Assembly (NCBI GenBank): GCA_911728455.2
Contig: OU452227.1
Location: forward strand, 13,904,110-13,968,109
Reading direction: 5' to 3'
Origin: Marthasterias glacialis
Lineage: Eukaryota; Echinodermata; Asteroidea; Forcipulatida; Asteriidae
Length of the DNA stretch: 64,000 nt
Of this stretch, positions 27,401 through 32,466 are shown one piece after another. Every line of letters starts with the position of its first letter. Positions within the stretch are counted from its first letter, which is position 1. Position numbers and translations under genes: made by a program. The notes beneath the pieces were generated by a model that saw only the letters and a program-made list of their open reading frames with translations, ran no database searches and had not been told where the DNA came from.

Positions 27401-28606
27401 GTGCCGGTCAGCAATATGCAGATCGTACACATATTTCTGACCACACTTTGGTTCTTGTTGGTGGTGATGGGATGGTGTTCACATACTAAGCATCTAACCA
27501 AAGATTATAGAGCACTGTAGGCGCAAGATGGGGAACTCTGGCTGAAATGTGAAATCTCACTGGATGCCATTTCGGCAAGTGACTCTATTGATACAACACT
27601 GATAGGTGCGGACCAGTGTAGACAATGACAATTGCTATCAATGGGAAACAGTAGGCATTCACTTGCCGAAATGGCCCCATGCGTATTTCACTTTCCAACA
27701 GTAGATAAAAGCCCAGTTCCCCATCTTGCGCCTACGGCGCTCTATAATCTTTGCATCTAACTAACCAGAAACACATCTCCATCATGTCCATGTAAGATTA
27801 AAACAATGTACAGTCAGAAATATGCAGTGTCATGCACAATAGTTCAAACCCCATAAATGTAGTTCTCATTGGTGTGGGTGAAAGGGAGTGGTGTCAGTAG
27901 ATACATTAATAGCTAATTACTACTAATGCTGCTTACTAACAAGAAATACATGCATGAAACAGTAGTTGACACTATCAACTACACACAGTTACACAAATTA
28001 GGCAGTGTATACCAAGTACGCTTTTTCATGAATGATAAAGTGACTAACTAGTAGAGTTTGTGGAATTGTATGTTGGAAGCTATATAAAGAGGTTTGTGGT
28101 AGTACCCTGTGAGTTTGTCTACGTAGAAAAGAGGAGGTACAAACCCATGTTTTGGAGTGAAATATAAAGATGTTTGTGGTCACTTTGTGAACTTGTCTTC
28201 AAGAGAAAGGGCAGATAGCAAAACAAACCAATGTTTTTATCACTTTGTTCAGATCATAAATAACATCACAGTCTTGCTTTCTCCTGAATATGTTTCATGT
28301 ATTTCGGGGATATTTGCATCTCTAAGCACTGGAGATGTTTTCTCTCACGAAGTTTAGAAATATTTTGACCTTCAGAATTACACCACGAGTAATTGTTTTT
28401 TTCTTCTTTTTTTCCCTCCTTTTTTCTCCCCCAATTGTCTTCTGCAGGGAGGGATCAAACACTTGACAATAAAGGCCTGTGCAAAGGAAAGGTCACCAGA
28501 GGTCAAGATGGACGACATAGCTCAAGCCACGGTGCAGGGTCAGACAGAGATTACAGATGAGCTCTTCAAACCTTACACTAGCTCCAGAGATAATGTGCTT
28601 TGCTGA
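343..28606 (+). CDS. TECPR1: TECPR1 orthologue, 3' 17 coding exons (5' partial)
   Basis: Joined exons: 343-465, 1146-2433, 3463-3596, 4305-4460, 5305-5454, 5723-5868, 7087-7214, 7997-8099, 9107-9203, 9315-9394, 10637-10699, 11768-11942, 12750-12885, 13810-13902, 16329-16435, 20843-20950, 28448-28606. All junctions are AG/GT and keep one frame, giving 1081 residues plus stop. Domain order in window residues: TECPR repeat 1-90, Ser-rich disordered segment to about 450, ATG5-interacting helical segment 472-515, PH domain about 516-630, TECPR 640-710, DysF about 725-825, TECPR repeats 825-1081. This order matches vertebrate TECPR1 (about 1165 residues), whose N-terminal TECPR and first DysF domain are missing here because they lie upstream. 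In vertebrates TECPR1 sits on lysosomes, binds ATG5-ATG12 and phosphoinositides, promotes autophagosome-lysosome fusion, and drives LC3 lipidation on sphingomyelin-exposing membranes. The orthology call is from recalled family sequence. The disordered segment is the least conserved part. Confidence 0.93.
466..1145. other. TECPR1 intron, nothing recognised
   Basis: AT-rich intron between window exons 1 and 2. The open frame from 1023 is simply exon 2 extended backwards through the acceptor. Confidence 0.6.
1146..2433 (+). CDS. TECPR1: TECPR1 exon 2: tectonin strand plus long disordered segment
   Basis: The exon starts after CTTCTAAAG with VWALGFVDRQIYFR, completing the TECPR repeat of exon 1. 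A low-complexity, Ser/Asp/Glu-rich stretch of about 370 residues follows, then WVSVSGAG...PKWFEQ, which aligns with the vertebrate WVSGGGC...WF strand. The donor is GTACGT at 2434 (phase 1). The open frame extends upstream to 1023 and downstream to 2507, but those parts are intron read-through. Motifs visible in the disordered part: AIQTD at 1500-1514, KATQTD at 2034-2051, and VKKEPKEEVD at 1542-1571. This region is where species differ most. Confidence 0.88.
2600..2790 (+). repeat. tRNA-derived SINE, family 1
   Basis: The head has an A-box-like TAGTCTAGTTGG and a B-box GGTTCAAATCCC. The body reads GGAATATGCCTGTGGAATTT and then 'ctgagtatatagtgcttgacacacat', with an A-rich tail. Other copies are at 8824, 26025, 48860 (-), 50921 (-) and 60425 (-). 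Confidence 0.85.
3463..3596 (+). CDS. TECPR1: TECPR1 exon 3: ATG5-interacting (AIR-like) helix
   Basis: Acceptor TTTTCTGACAG and donor GTAGGT. The first two bases complete a Ser codon split with exon 2. The peptide includes LRDGSWRWQILTLLKER and HDREMTGFANTPLAVER, a basic amphipathic helix. It aligns with the vertebrate segment (WR.QLF..L..R..RELE.F..YE.AVE) just before the PH domain, reported as the ATG5-interacting region. Ends phase 0. Confidence 0.87.
3885..4275. repeat. Two tandem inverted-repeat elements (CATAAAGCTGCT family)
   Basis: Each unit has ends like (C/A)AATTTCATAGAGCTGCTT and AAGCAGCTCTATGAAATT, with an internal ACTGGTATCCTGCT... and TTACCAGAATAAGGTTACC. Units are 3885-4083 and 4084-4275. 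Related copies at 25195, 25775, 51812, 52008, 55620 and 62104. Confidence 0.7.
4305..4460 (+). CDS. TECPR1: TECPR1 exon 4: PH domain, N-terminal half
   Basis: Acceptor TGAATGTTACCAG and donor GTATGG. The 52 codons begin TSWVKVGRMQWYSEGKRRHW, matching the vertebrate WVKTGALQWW...W start of the TECPR1 PH domain, and end NLSGKVK. Phase 0 on both sides. The domain binds phosphoinositides in the vertebrate protein. Confidence 0.92.
4835..5142 (-). repeat. tRNA-derived SINE, family 2 variant body
   Basis: The head complement CACTAGACCGCTCGGTCACG is at the right end, preceded by TCGAATCCACACT. The body includes CTCTCTGGGGAGCATACAAC. Same type as 22540-22880. Confidence 0.75.
5305..5454 (+). CDS. 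TECPR1: TECPR1 exon 5: PH domain, central strands
   Basis: Acceptor TTCCAATCTCAG and donor GTAAGT. The 50 codons run QIQILLSDITCVLEV, then PAFAIYTAKRVLERRPIKLR and end KELQEW. They match the beta-strand pattern of the vertebrate PH domain (FALYTPER...W.VRL) and lead into its C-terminal helix. Phase 0 on both sides. Confidence 0.92.
5723..5868 (+). CDS. TECPR1: TECPR1 exon 6: end of PH domain and start of tectonin repeat
   Basis: Acceptor TTGTAATTACAG and donor GTAAGT. The peptide VSVISLACCESRG is close to vertebrate LLSLSCCESR. It is followed by PPSPRAAWFITCRGDIFVYD, the first strand of the next TECPR repeat. The last two bases (AT) are completed to Met by exon 7. Confidence 0.93.
5880..6185 (+). 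repeat. tRNA-derived SINE, family 4
   Basis: The head TTGGCGTGTGTGTAAAGCAC is followed by the B-box CCGGTTCGAGTCCTGG. The body has TGGTTCTCCCCCGTGCCACG and CCGGTTTTCCTCCCTCCAG. It begins about 10 bases after the donor of TECPR1 exon 6. Confidence 0.75.
6420..6730. repeat. Terminal-inverted-repeat element
   Basis: Left end GTTATATAACACACCTCTCC is matched by GAGGTGTGTTATAAAAC at the right. About 310 bp with no coding capacity, so MITE-like. It abuts the 6724-6894 palindrome and may form one compound unit with it. Confidence 0.6.
6724..6894. repeat. Near-perfect 78-bp-arm palindrome
   Basis: Left arm ACACATATGGAGTGGCATTA... through ACCAGGAGAGGGT and right arm ACCCTCTCCTGGT...CATATGTGT are inverted copies with few mismatches and a short loop of about 20 bases. 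Confidence 0.9.
7087..7214 (+). CDS. TECPR1: TECPR1 exon 7: tectonin repeat
   Basis: Acceptor ACATCAAACAG and donor GTAGAT. Across the junction the peptide is MFWRQIGGHMTRIEA, then GVVWGLGTDSTAWVYTGAYG. This is nearly the vertebrate sequence (FWRQMGGHLR..EA...GVVWGIG.D.TAWVYTGGYGGG). Ends phase 1. Confidence 0.95.
7335..7758 (-). repeat. tRNA-derived SINE, family 2, near full length
   Basis: The right end is the tRNA-like head (TTCGAACCCACACTCTGCTG, then a worn GCTCGG). The body has ACCCCTTCTCTTAGC and GGTGCTGCGGCACATTCAGC, and the left end is the tail with CAACAACAACAAT. Confidence 0.85.
7997..8099 (+). CDS. TECPR1: TECPR1 exon 8: start of C-terminal DysF domain
   Basis: Acceptor TTTGTTCAAG and donor GTAAGT. 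The peptide contains GIGTQTDHKYVCIYENQRW, then NPILGFTDR. The YENQRW-P motif is the signature of the N-terminal half of the dysferlin (DysF) domain. Ends phase 2. Confidence 0.94.
8140..8470 (-). repeat. tRNA-derived SINE, family 3
   Basis: Head complement ACCAACTGAGCTATCCAGCC with B-box complement GGGATTTGAACCTGCAACC, then CTTTGTTCGGGGGTGACAGT. The left end has the ATAATATCAAGCAATAAACC motif shared with 12205. Confidence 0.8.
8824..9010 (+). repeat. tRNA-derived SINE, family 1
   Basis: Same head (GCAATCTCGGTAGTCTAG) and body as the 2600 copy, with an expanded G run (about 8941-8954) and an AAT-type tail. Confidence 0.85.
9107..9203 (+). CDS. TECPR1: TECPR1 exon 9: DysF domain
   Basis: Long pyrimidine tract and TACCAG acceptor; donor GTGAGT. 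The peptide is RAFPINETGWTDEAGK, then PPTRHWQW, matching vertebrate LP.DR..W.D..G...PPS..W.W. The W-x-W pair is a DysF core element. Phase 0 at the end. Confidence 0.92.
9315..9394 (+). CDS. TECPR1: TECPR1 exon 10: DysF domain
   Basis: Acceptor GTATGTTACAG and donor GTAATA. The peptide ITEWRIDFTVPGSTDNAGWQ is followed by YAKDHKR and corresponds to vertebrate WFVDFSVPG.TD.EGWQYA. The GWQYA motif is conserved in DysF domains. Ends phase 2. Confidence 0.93.
9488..9660 (+). repeat. Local tandem duplication, about 90-bp unit
   Basis: GCTATTTTGATAGATTCAAG and GCTATTTTGATAGATTTGAG, each followed by AAAGTTATAAGCTTTC, lie about 90 bp apart. Confidence 0.7.
10080..10412 (+). repeat. Dispersed repeat of about 310 bp
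   Basis: Shares ATCTGCTGCACTCCCAAA-like, TTTGTGTGTAATTTTACC and CTTACAGTGGAAT(A)TACGTCACACTTA motifs with 15680-15985 (+) and 44455-44770 (-). Class unknown; no terminal repeats recognised. Confidence 0.75.
10637..10699 (+). CDS. TECPR1: TECPR1 exon 11: DysF domain C-terminal half
   Basis: A 63-nt exon with acceptor ATTCTGTTTCAG and donor GTACAG. The peptide GYHKDKRWNDYARRRRWIR carries the DysF-C motif (V/A)RRR.W. A pentanucleotide AGTTC repeat starts within 5 nt of the donor. Ends phase 2. Confidence 0.92.
10703..10733 (+). repeat. AGTTC pentanucleotide microsatellite
   Basis: About six copies of AGTTC begin within 5 nt of the exon 11 donor (GTACAG), so the donor flank itself is repeat sequence. 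Confidence 0.9.
11768..11942 (+). CDS. TECPR1: TECPR1 exon 12: tectonin repeats after DysF
   Basis: Acceptor TTGGTTACAG and donor GTGAGA. The peptide begins RKCQLVTTGPWQELPNLSL and ends IVLWAIGSNGDVVTRLGVNR plus HCPE. It matches vertebrate RKCKLVTSGPW.EVP and the LWA.S..GDV..RLGV TECPR strand. Phase 0 at the end. Confidence 0.94.
12205..12450 (+). repeat. tRNA-derived SINE, family 3
   Basis: Plus-strand copy: GGCTCAGTTGGTAGAGCGCC head, B-box GGCTCAAATCCTG, preceded by CCCGAACAAAGATATTGACA. The left end repeats the ATAATATCAAGCAATAAACC motif. Confidence 0.75.
12750..12885 (+). CDS. TECPR1: TECPR1 exon 13: tectonin repeat
   Basis: Acceptor TTTTCTCCTACAG and donor GTTAGT. The peptide is GHSWIHIPSDQPFQSISVGG, then NYRVWAIAKDGSAFFRNG. 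This fits the classical TECPR unit W-x-H-I...SISVG..VWA...G..F.R.G. Ends phase 1. Confidence 0.94.
13810..13902 (+). CDS. TECPR1: TECPR1 exon 14: tectonin repeat
   Basis: Acceptor CAACATTTACAG and donor GTAAGT. The peptide GDTWFHIALPAIAPLIQISC is followed by GATSVWAIDSQ, matching vertebrate GDCWYHIP....L.QVSAGQTSVYALD. Ends phase 1. Confidence 0.93.
15560..15985 (+). repeat. Compound dispersed repeat
   Basis: 15560-15672 (CAGGCATGATATTC to GCCTGAAAAGTCTATA) recurs at 18581-18690, and 15680-15985 is a copy of the roughly 310-bp repeat at 10080. Confidence 0.7.
16329..16435 (+). CDS. TECPR1: TECPR1 exon 15: tectonin repeat
   Basis: Acceptor GACCCCATTATCAG and donor GTAATC. The peptide is NLWYRENITPTFPEGTRW, then VSNKVRKVSVGPEDQ, equivalent to vertebrate NLWYRQGITPSYPQGSSW..VSNNV..VSVGPLDQ. 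Phase 0 at the end. Confidence 0.94.
17820..18115. repeat. Compound repeat with CCACCATCTTGG element
   Basis: 17828-17950 carries GGCTATGGCTACAGCTACGG and its inverse AGCCGTAGCCGTAGCCGCC. 17945-18115 resembles the TIR element at 40179 (CCGCCACCATCTTGGTC to CAAGATGGTCTATTG). Confidence 0.65.
18393..18575. repeat. TIR element with internal 17-bp minisatellite
   Basis: Ends GTGGATTTTACAAAA and TTTTGTAAAATCCAC are perfect inverses. Between them, GGGACTAGTCCTAACTT is repeated with period 17 from 18408 to 18518 (about 6.5 copies). Related elements without the array lie at 32045-32171 and 39556-39650. Confidence 0.92.
20234..20334. repeat. Foldback hairpin, about 45-bp arms
   Basis: TGCACAAATTGTTAATGGCC... 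and GGCCGTTAACAATTTGTGCA are inverse ends; the arms continue through CTCACGTTT.GACCCAAGCA. Confidence 0.88.
20511..20712 (+). repeat. Tandem duplication, about 110-bp unit
   Basis: ATCTATCATTCAAAACTATG and ATCTATCATTCAAAACCATG recur with matching flanks (ATATATTG.AGGC.GTCA before, TGAATGG..GGCAGT after). Confidence 0.75.
20843..20950 (+). CDS. TECPR1: TECPR1 exon 16: penultimate exon
   Basis: Acceptor TTTCCTCCGATAG and donor GTAAGT. The peptide VWIIADESNGSRGVICRREG is followed by ITLKRPTGTSWDKGAG, corresponding to vertebrate VWVIA....GS...V..R.GV....P.G..WDYG. It ends phase 0 and can splice in frame to either 22960 or 28448. Confidence 0.93.
21520..21835 (-). repeat. tRNA-derived SINE, family 3
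   Basis: Head complement ACCAACTGAGCTATCTAGCC with GGGATTTGAACCTTCGACC. Left and right borders both carry an AATAAACCA(C/G)AAGGGAA-type motif. This accounts for the overlapping open frames seen on both strands here. Confidence 0.8.
22510..22880 (-). repeat. tRNA-derived SINE, family 2 variant body
   Basis: An AATAATAAT tail on the left, the body with CTCCCTGGGGAGTATACAGC, and the head complement TTTGAACCCACACCC...GTGCTCGGCCATGAC at the right. Confidence 0.85.
22960..23025 (+). CDS. TECPR1: Putative alternative last exon of TECPR1 (exon 17 duplicate)
   Basis: A strong acceptor (CATTTTTTCACCCTTGCAG) is followed in phase 0 by MDIKDIVVRACSLRSTEV, then ICK and TAA. Against exon 17, GGIKHLTIKACAKERSPEV, the I-K, A-C, R-S and E-V positions agree with one gap, so this looks like a diverged duplicate of the same exon. 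It could be a terminal exon ending at TAA. It could also be internal, with donor GTAAGA at 23022, in which case joining to 28448 shifts frame and stops after about five codons. Either way the C-terminal tail would be shorter. It could be a decayed copy, but both splice site and frame are intact. Confidence 0.6.
   Translation: MDIKDIVVRACSLRSTEVICK
23174..23549 (+). repeat. Two-copy tandem duplication, 187-bp unit
   Basis: Both copies start GGTAACAAAACAAAAAGGGA and end CACTAGGTGGCAGCAAACTT; divergence is low, so the duplication is recent. Confidence 0.92.
23601..23742. repeat. Imperfect palindrome, about 65-bp arms
   Basis: TTCTTGAAATAAGAAGAAAA...AATCTTGTGTCTCTC at left and GAGAGACACAAGA...TTCTTATTTCAAGAG at right. 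Confidence 0.85.
24453..24775. repeat. Inverted-repeat element with ATTTCATAAAGC ends
   Basis: Left end GGCCCAATTTCATAAAGCCA, right end TACAGCTTTATGAAATTATG. Longer than the CATAAAGCTGCT family and with a different interior (AAGCAAAAGGCACCCGCTAG). Confidence 0.65.
25195..25385. repeat. Inverted-repeat element (CATAAAGCTGCT family)
   Basis: Left GGGCCCAGTCTCTTAG...GAGCTGCTTAA, right CAAGCAGCTTTATGAAATGA then GGCCCT. The interior carries TGCTTACCAGAATAAGGTTA. Confidence 0.7.
25386..25570 (-). repeat. Degenerate family 2 SINE
   Basis: Fragments such as GGTGTGAAGAGAAGCAATAT and GGACACTTGCTTTGTGACTG align with the variant body of 22510-22880. The head is barely recognisable. An inverted-repeat element (25195-25385) sits directly to the left and may have inserted into it. 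Confidence 0.5.
25775..25920. repeat. Inverted-repeat element, left end truncated
   Basis: Same family in opposite orientation: ATGAGCAGGATACCATTCAC interior, right end AAGCAGCTCTATGAAATTGA. The left end is missing. Confidence 0.65.
26025..26206 (+). repeat. tRNA-derived SINE, family 1
   Basis: Well preserved copy: GGCAATCTCGGTAGTCCAG, B-box GGTTTGAATCCC, body to CACAAATAACAAT. Intact enough to serve as a family reference. Confidence 0.85.
26935..27056. repeat. Foldback element, about 60-bp arms
   Basis: GATGGGAGACTTTTGAGACG and the inverse CGTCTCAAAAATCTCCCATT; arms extend through GCCCCAGTAAGC.GTCCTT.TCTGTT. Ends are shared with 44017-44176. Confidence 0.88.
27500..27752. repeat. TIR element, long ends
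   Basis: AAGATTATAGAGCACTGTAG, then GCGCAAGATGGGGAACT at left and AGTTCCCCATCTTGCGCCTA, then CGGCGCTCTATAATCTT at right. Inner pair GCCATTTCGGCAAGTGA / TCACTTGCCGAAATGGC. No coding capacity. Confidence 0.88.
28448..28606 (+). CDS. TECPR1: TECPR1 exon 17: terminal exon with stop
   Basis: A long pyrimidine tract and TCTTCTGCAG acceptor precede 28448. The frame encodes GGIKHLTIKACAKERSPEVK and continues to NVLC followed by TGA at 28604-28606. The GG.....I.(V/I)(R/K)A core matches the vertebrate C-terminus GGGWDHISVRAN, and the protein ends in Cys as the human one does. An AATAAA lies 250 nt downstream. Confidence 0.9.
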   Translation, partial: GGIKHLTIKACAKERSPEVKMDDIAQATVQGQTEITDELFKPYTSSRDNVLC

Positions 28607-28855
28607 CTGAAATAAGAACTGATGTCTTGAAATGTTCCATGTACATGTGCACTAGCTCAAGAGATAGTCACTGAGTTAACTGAAATTACAGATAAGATCT
28701 TAAAATGTTATTACACAAATATTTTAGCATTGGGGATATTGCACTGGTTTGACCAAAATTTCACACAAACTCTTGAAGGGGCACAAATTGCCTTCAAATC
28801 TCTTGCAATTTTGCTGTTTGAAATTGCTCCTTATACTTTTTAGAGTTGTTCATGC

Positions 28856-28861
28856 AATAAA
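28856..28861 (+). terminator. Poly(A) signal candidate for TECPR1
   Basis: First AATAAA (in CATGCAATAAAACACC) after the stop, giving a 3' UTR of about 270 nt. Other AATAAA strings farther down (about 29982 and 33134) could serve longer forms. The sequence alone does not decide between them. Confidence 0.45.
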
Positions 28862-28935
28862 ACACCTACAGTGTGTTGTTACTAGTGAGTAGTGATTGTA
28901 AAAACATAAATTTGCCTCTGGAAATACAACCAGCG

Positions 28936-29000
28936 GAACATACGGTCCGCCATTTTGTGGAGTCAAGATTTGTTTCTACAAAATGGCGGACCATGTTCTT
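28936..29000. repeat. Short hairpin downstream of TECPR1
   Basis: CGGTCCGCCATTTTGT and ACAAAATGGCGGACC are perfect inverses around a loop of about 20 bases. Confidence 0.85.
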
Positions 29001-29481
29001 TCACAAAATAAAAAAAACACAAAAAAAACACAATTTCAAGGGATATTTCTGTGAATCGTTACACTCTAATTATAAAATATCTTTTCAAATGTCATAACAA
29101 ATGCTTTTTATAGCCCCAAAAGCGCCCAATCCGAAGGCAACGTGTCCCTTTAAAGACAAGCTCCTAGAACCAGAATTAAGTTCCTCAAAAAGTAAAAGTA
29201 TGCGTACATTTACATGTGCAGTAGCCCCAGTAATACCGCACTGTGCTGACCTAAATGACAAATGTACACTACCCTCGGAGGTAATGTCTTGACATTTCAG
29301 ATGAGTTTGTCAAAACTTTCTCGAGAGATTTTTTGCTCTTCTTATACAAATAATAATAATAAAAAAATGACTACTTTCTTTGCATCAAGCTGTGAACATA
29401 TCTCCATCACATTGTGTACATTTATAAGTTTATGATTATCTACGATGCAGATGTAATAAGCCAGTTTTGGGCCGGGGGGAC

Positions 29482-29502
29482 GGGGGGGGGGGGGGGGGGG
29501 GG
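29482..29502 (+). repeat. Run of 21 G
   Basis: Uninterrupted G run preceded by GGCCGGGGGGAC; could form a quadruplex or be a sequence-length artefact. Shorter runs lie at 31080, 38551 and 50271. Confidence 0.9.
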
Positions 29503-31101
29503 ATGATCAAGAGGATACTGTTCACATTTTGATGTCTCAGAGCCTTAATTTGACTAAGTTGCATTCCTCAATCTTTCTTTTTGTATTTAAAATGAAAAAC
29601 CGAGTTTGTTTTTTTCTGTTTTTTATATACAAAGTACAGTTTAACTAACGAGAACGAAGTGTCACAAATTATTTGTGGTGGAATTTTCTATGTGTGTATC
29701 CTTGCTCTAAAATATGTTGTAACATTGTGCGACCCTTCACAACGTCAGGATTATTACAGTTTTTGTTGTTGATAATTTCAACCTTGAGATAAATTTGTGT
29801 GCTGTCTTATTATTTGTGTAATTTTGTTTAGACTCGAGTAATATTTCATGATGCACTTGCACTTACATCGATTTTAATATGCATTATAACAATGACAAGT
29901 AAATTATTTAGTTGTGGAGATTTCCCACCTCCACCCCCCCCAAAAAAAAAATATAAATAAAAAAATAAAAATTGTCTACCCAATAAATAGATCGATTGCA
30001 CGACCAATGTTTACATGTCATCACATGACTTATATACGTCATCTCAGCTGATGGCAAAGACGTGCGAAGACTACATGCTGTGACCGACAGAGTCTTTTGG
30101 TAAGAATAACACAGTTACTAAGCCCTTTTAATAAAGTTGTATGTTGTGACATTGATTTTAATCTACCAGTATTACTATTATACTACAAAAGAGGTTAATT
30201 TTGAGTTATGCACTACCAGTGTGGGACGACGATGTAGCCACCCGGTGATTTTGTTTGTAATGTAAATAACTGTAATAAAAGTAAAGAGTGTTGGAAAAGT
30301 GAGCATTTATACCTAGCCTTGCGGAATTTCAAATAGACAAAGGAATCACACAGTTTTGGAAAGCCATTTCTTTCGGATGATTTTAGCTTTAAAATTGGGG
30401 AAATTCTTGTGTTGAAAAGTGTGTGATCGCGGTCCTGTGGCCCCAACATTCCATGCAACCACCACATCGTGAACATTCCTTTTAGAATTTCAAGGACTTG
30501 CTGGAACTGTCCTTACTGGCTTTAATTTAGCCACTCCTGTAAGGTCTCTGATACAAACTCTGGAATAATCTTCAAAGATTTTGAGAAAGAAAAGCCTTGA
30601 TCGAATAAACAAGTGCAACAATCATCATGTACTTTACAACAGCACTTACGCCGTGTTTGTTATGTTTAATACCCACTATAGGTCACATGACTTGGAGAGC
30701 GCAATTGGTCTATTCAGCCAACCCTAGGACAAATTCACAAAAATCTTGCTTAATAGAAAACTCGCTTAGCACACAAAAGAATAAATTTGAGCAGAAAGAA
30801 AATACACTTGGTAATGCACAAAACAAGATGTAACTTATCGTGTATGTAACTGAATCCCTGTAATCTGCAGCCAACTCCATAATGCTATCTTATACAGATT
30901 TAAGCAGATTTATGTTTCTTACTACACCAGGCAAATGAACGTTGTATTTCATAAACGCTCCAGAAGATTTAGTGTTGCATTCATGATAGATTTGCATTGT
31001 TGTGCCACTCATATTCAAGTTATACTGTGTCTTTTGCTTTGCATAAGGTAAGCAGTTGTTATAAAACAGAAACTGAGAATGGGGGGGGGGGGCGTGTTTA
31101 A

Positions 31102-31165
31102 AGGAAAGGTCATCAGAGGTCAAGATGGATGACATAGCTCAAACCACGGTGCAGGGTCAGACGGA
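31102..31165 (+). pseudogene. Partial extra copy of TECPR1 terminal exon
   Basis: About 64 bases repeat the middle of TECPR1 exon 17 (28486 onward: AAAGGAAAGGTCACCAGAGG in the original) with a handful of substitutions. The reading frame is kept: KERSSEVKMDDIAQTTVQGQ, then a few codons to a TGA. There is no acceptor: a run of 12 G, a short spacer and then the copy. It lies 2.5 kb past the TECPR1 stop, so it is probably a truncated duplication. Confidence 0.8.
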
Positions 31166-32040
31166 TATTATTACATGAAATATAAACTGTGCTAAGAGCC
31201 GTTTTGCTCTGTAAGCAGAACATGTCTGCTGCCATGTTTTATGACATTTATTATATAGTTTGTTCAAATTAATAAGTTTATTGACTGCCACGCCGAATAG
31301 TTCTGTTATAGTGCACACTGGCCATATGTCAATAACTGAAAGCAGTATACAATTTATAAATGTTGGAATAGTATGGGAAAGGCCATGCGTAACAAAGTAA
31401 GATATATTTTCTTGGTTTATTATATATTGTAAAGAGGTAATCTGCGATCATTTGTGTGTTTTTTTCAAGAGATATATTTTGAAGTGCAATGTATTGTATC
31501 TTTCAGTCGCCTTCAACTGGAGGTTAAACTTATTATGCATGTAAATATTTTCAAATAACCATTATTAATATATTTTATTGATATGTCGACGATTATGTAC
31601 GTGCAACGCCTTGCAATACATTGCTAATTTTGATAAATTGTCAACGATAACATTTTACAAGCCTGTTACTACATGAACTGCTGAAACGAATTTTCTTAAT
31701 GTGACATTTACCTTTGGTTTGGGTTTGGAAACAGTAATTTTGTATACAAGACTTGTTTGCAGTTACAAAGTCAAAGTGTAATGGATAAATAACACTCTTT
31801 GAAATATTGTATTTTGAAATTGCTTTTTAGGCAATGTGACCCACCCGAGGTAAGACTAAAAAGAACATTAGAGATAAGCTAATTACCCGATGAAGACACT
31901 TATGTGGCACTGTGGTGGTACAATGCTCATAACAATAGAAATAATAATAATAATACACAGTTCATGGGAGTCTCAGAGCGCTCAGTATTTTTTCCTGCAA
32001 GGAATGTGGAATACACGTTTTTAAGTATACGAGACCTGTG

Positions 32041-32171
32041 CTGGCTTTCACAAAACTTGTCCTAATTTAGGAGTAGTCCTAACTTATGACTAGTCCTATA
32101 AGTTAGGACTACCGGTAGTTACTCTTCCTAACTCAAGAGAAGACTAGTCCTAGAACATTGTGAAATCCACA
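32041..32171. repeat. TIR element, ACTAGTCCTA family
   Basis: GCTTTCACAAAACTTGTCCT at left and CATTGTGAAATCCACACC at right, with ACTAGTCCTA and TTAGGACTA inside; no tandem expansion. Confidence 0.75.
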
Positions 32172-32179
32172 CCTGTTCC

Positions 32180-32466
32180 TTTACATAGCACCATGTAACG
32201 GTTGATGCTGTGGCACAATCTGCAGCCGATCAAACCAGGAACACTGGGGCGAACCCCTTCTCTTTGCATTAAGTGCACTAGGTTCTTTTACGTGCATTAC
32301 ACAATGGGACCTACGGATTTACATGTACGTCCCCTCCGAAGGACGGAGCAATAATGTCTTGTTTAAGGACACAAGTGTCAAGACTGGGACTCAAACCCAC
32401 ACTCTGCTGATCAGAAACACCAGAGCTCAAGTCCGGTGTTCTTATCCGCTCGGCCAAGACACGCCA
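32180..32466 (-). repeat. tRNA-derived SINE, family 2
   Basis: Body with ACCCCTTCTCTTTGCATTAA and head complement CAAACCCACACTCTGCTGAT, ending near TCCGCTCGGCCAAGACACGC. Confidence 0.8.

Larger units (their letters stand above)
28862..32180. other. TECPR1 downstream region, no gene recognised
   Basis: AT-rich sequence without recognised SINEs. It holds a hairpin at 28936-29000, a G run at 29482-29502, AT-rich low-complexity sequence near 29940, and the partial exon copy at 31102. The longest open frame, 30213-30476 on the - strand, resembles no family I know. Some of this may be extended TECPR1 3' UTR. Confidence 0.5.

Noticed and set aside
29482-29502. G-quadruplex regulatory element
   Set aside because: Several similar G runs occur across the window; length may reflect sequencing of homopolymers, so listed only as a repeat.
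30213-30476. 87-codon open frame between the genes
   Set aside because: No homology recognised, ordinary composition, no splice or start context.
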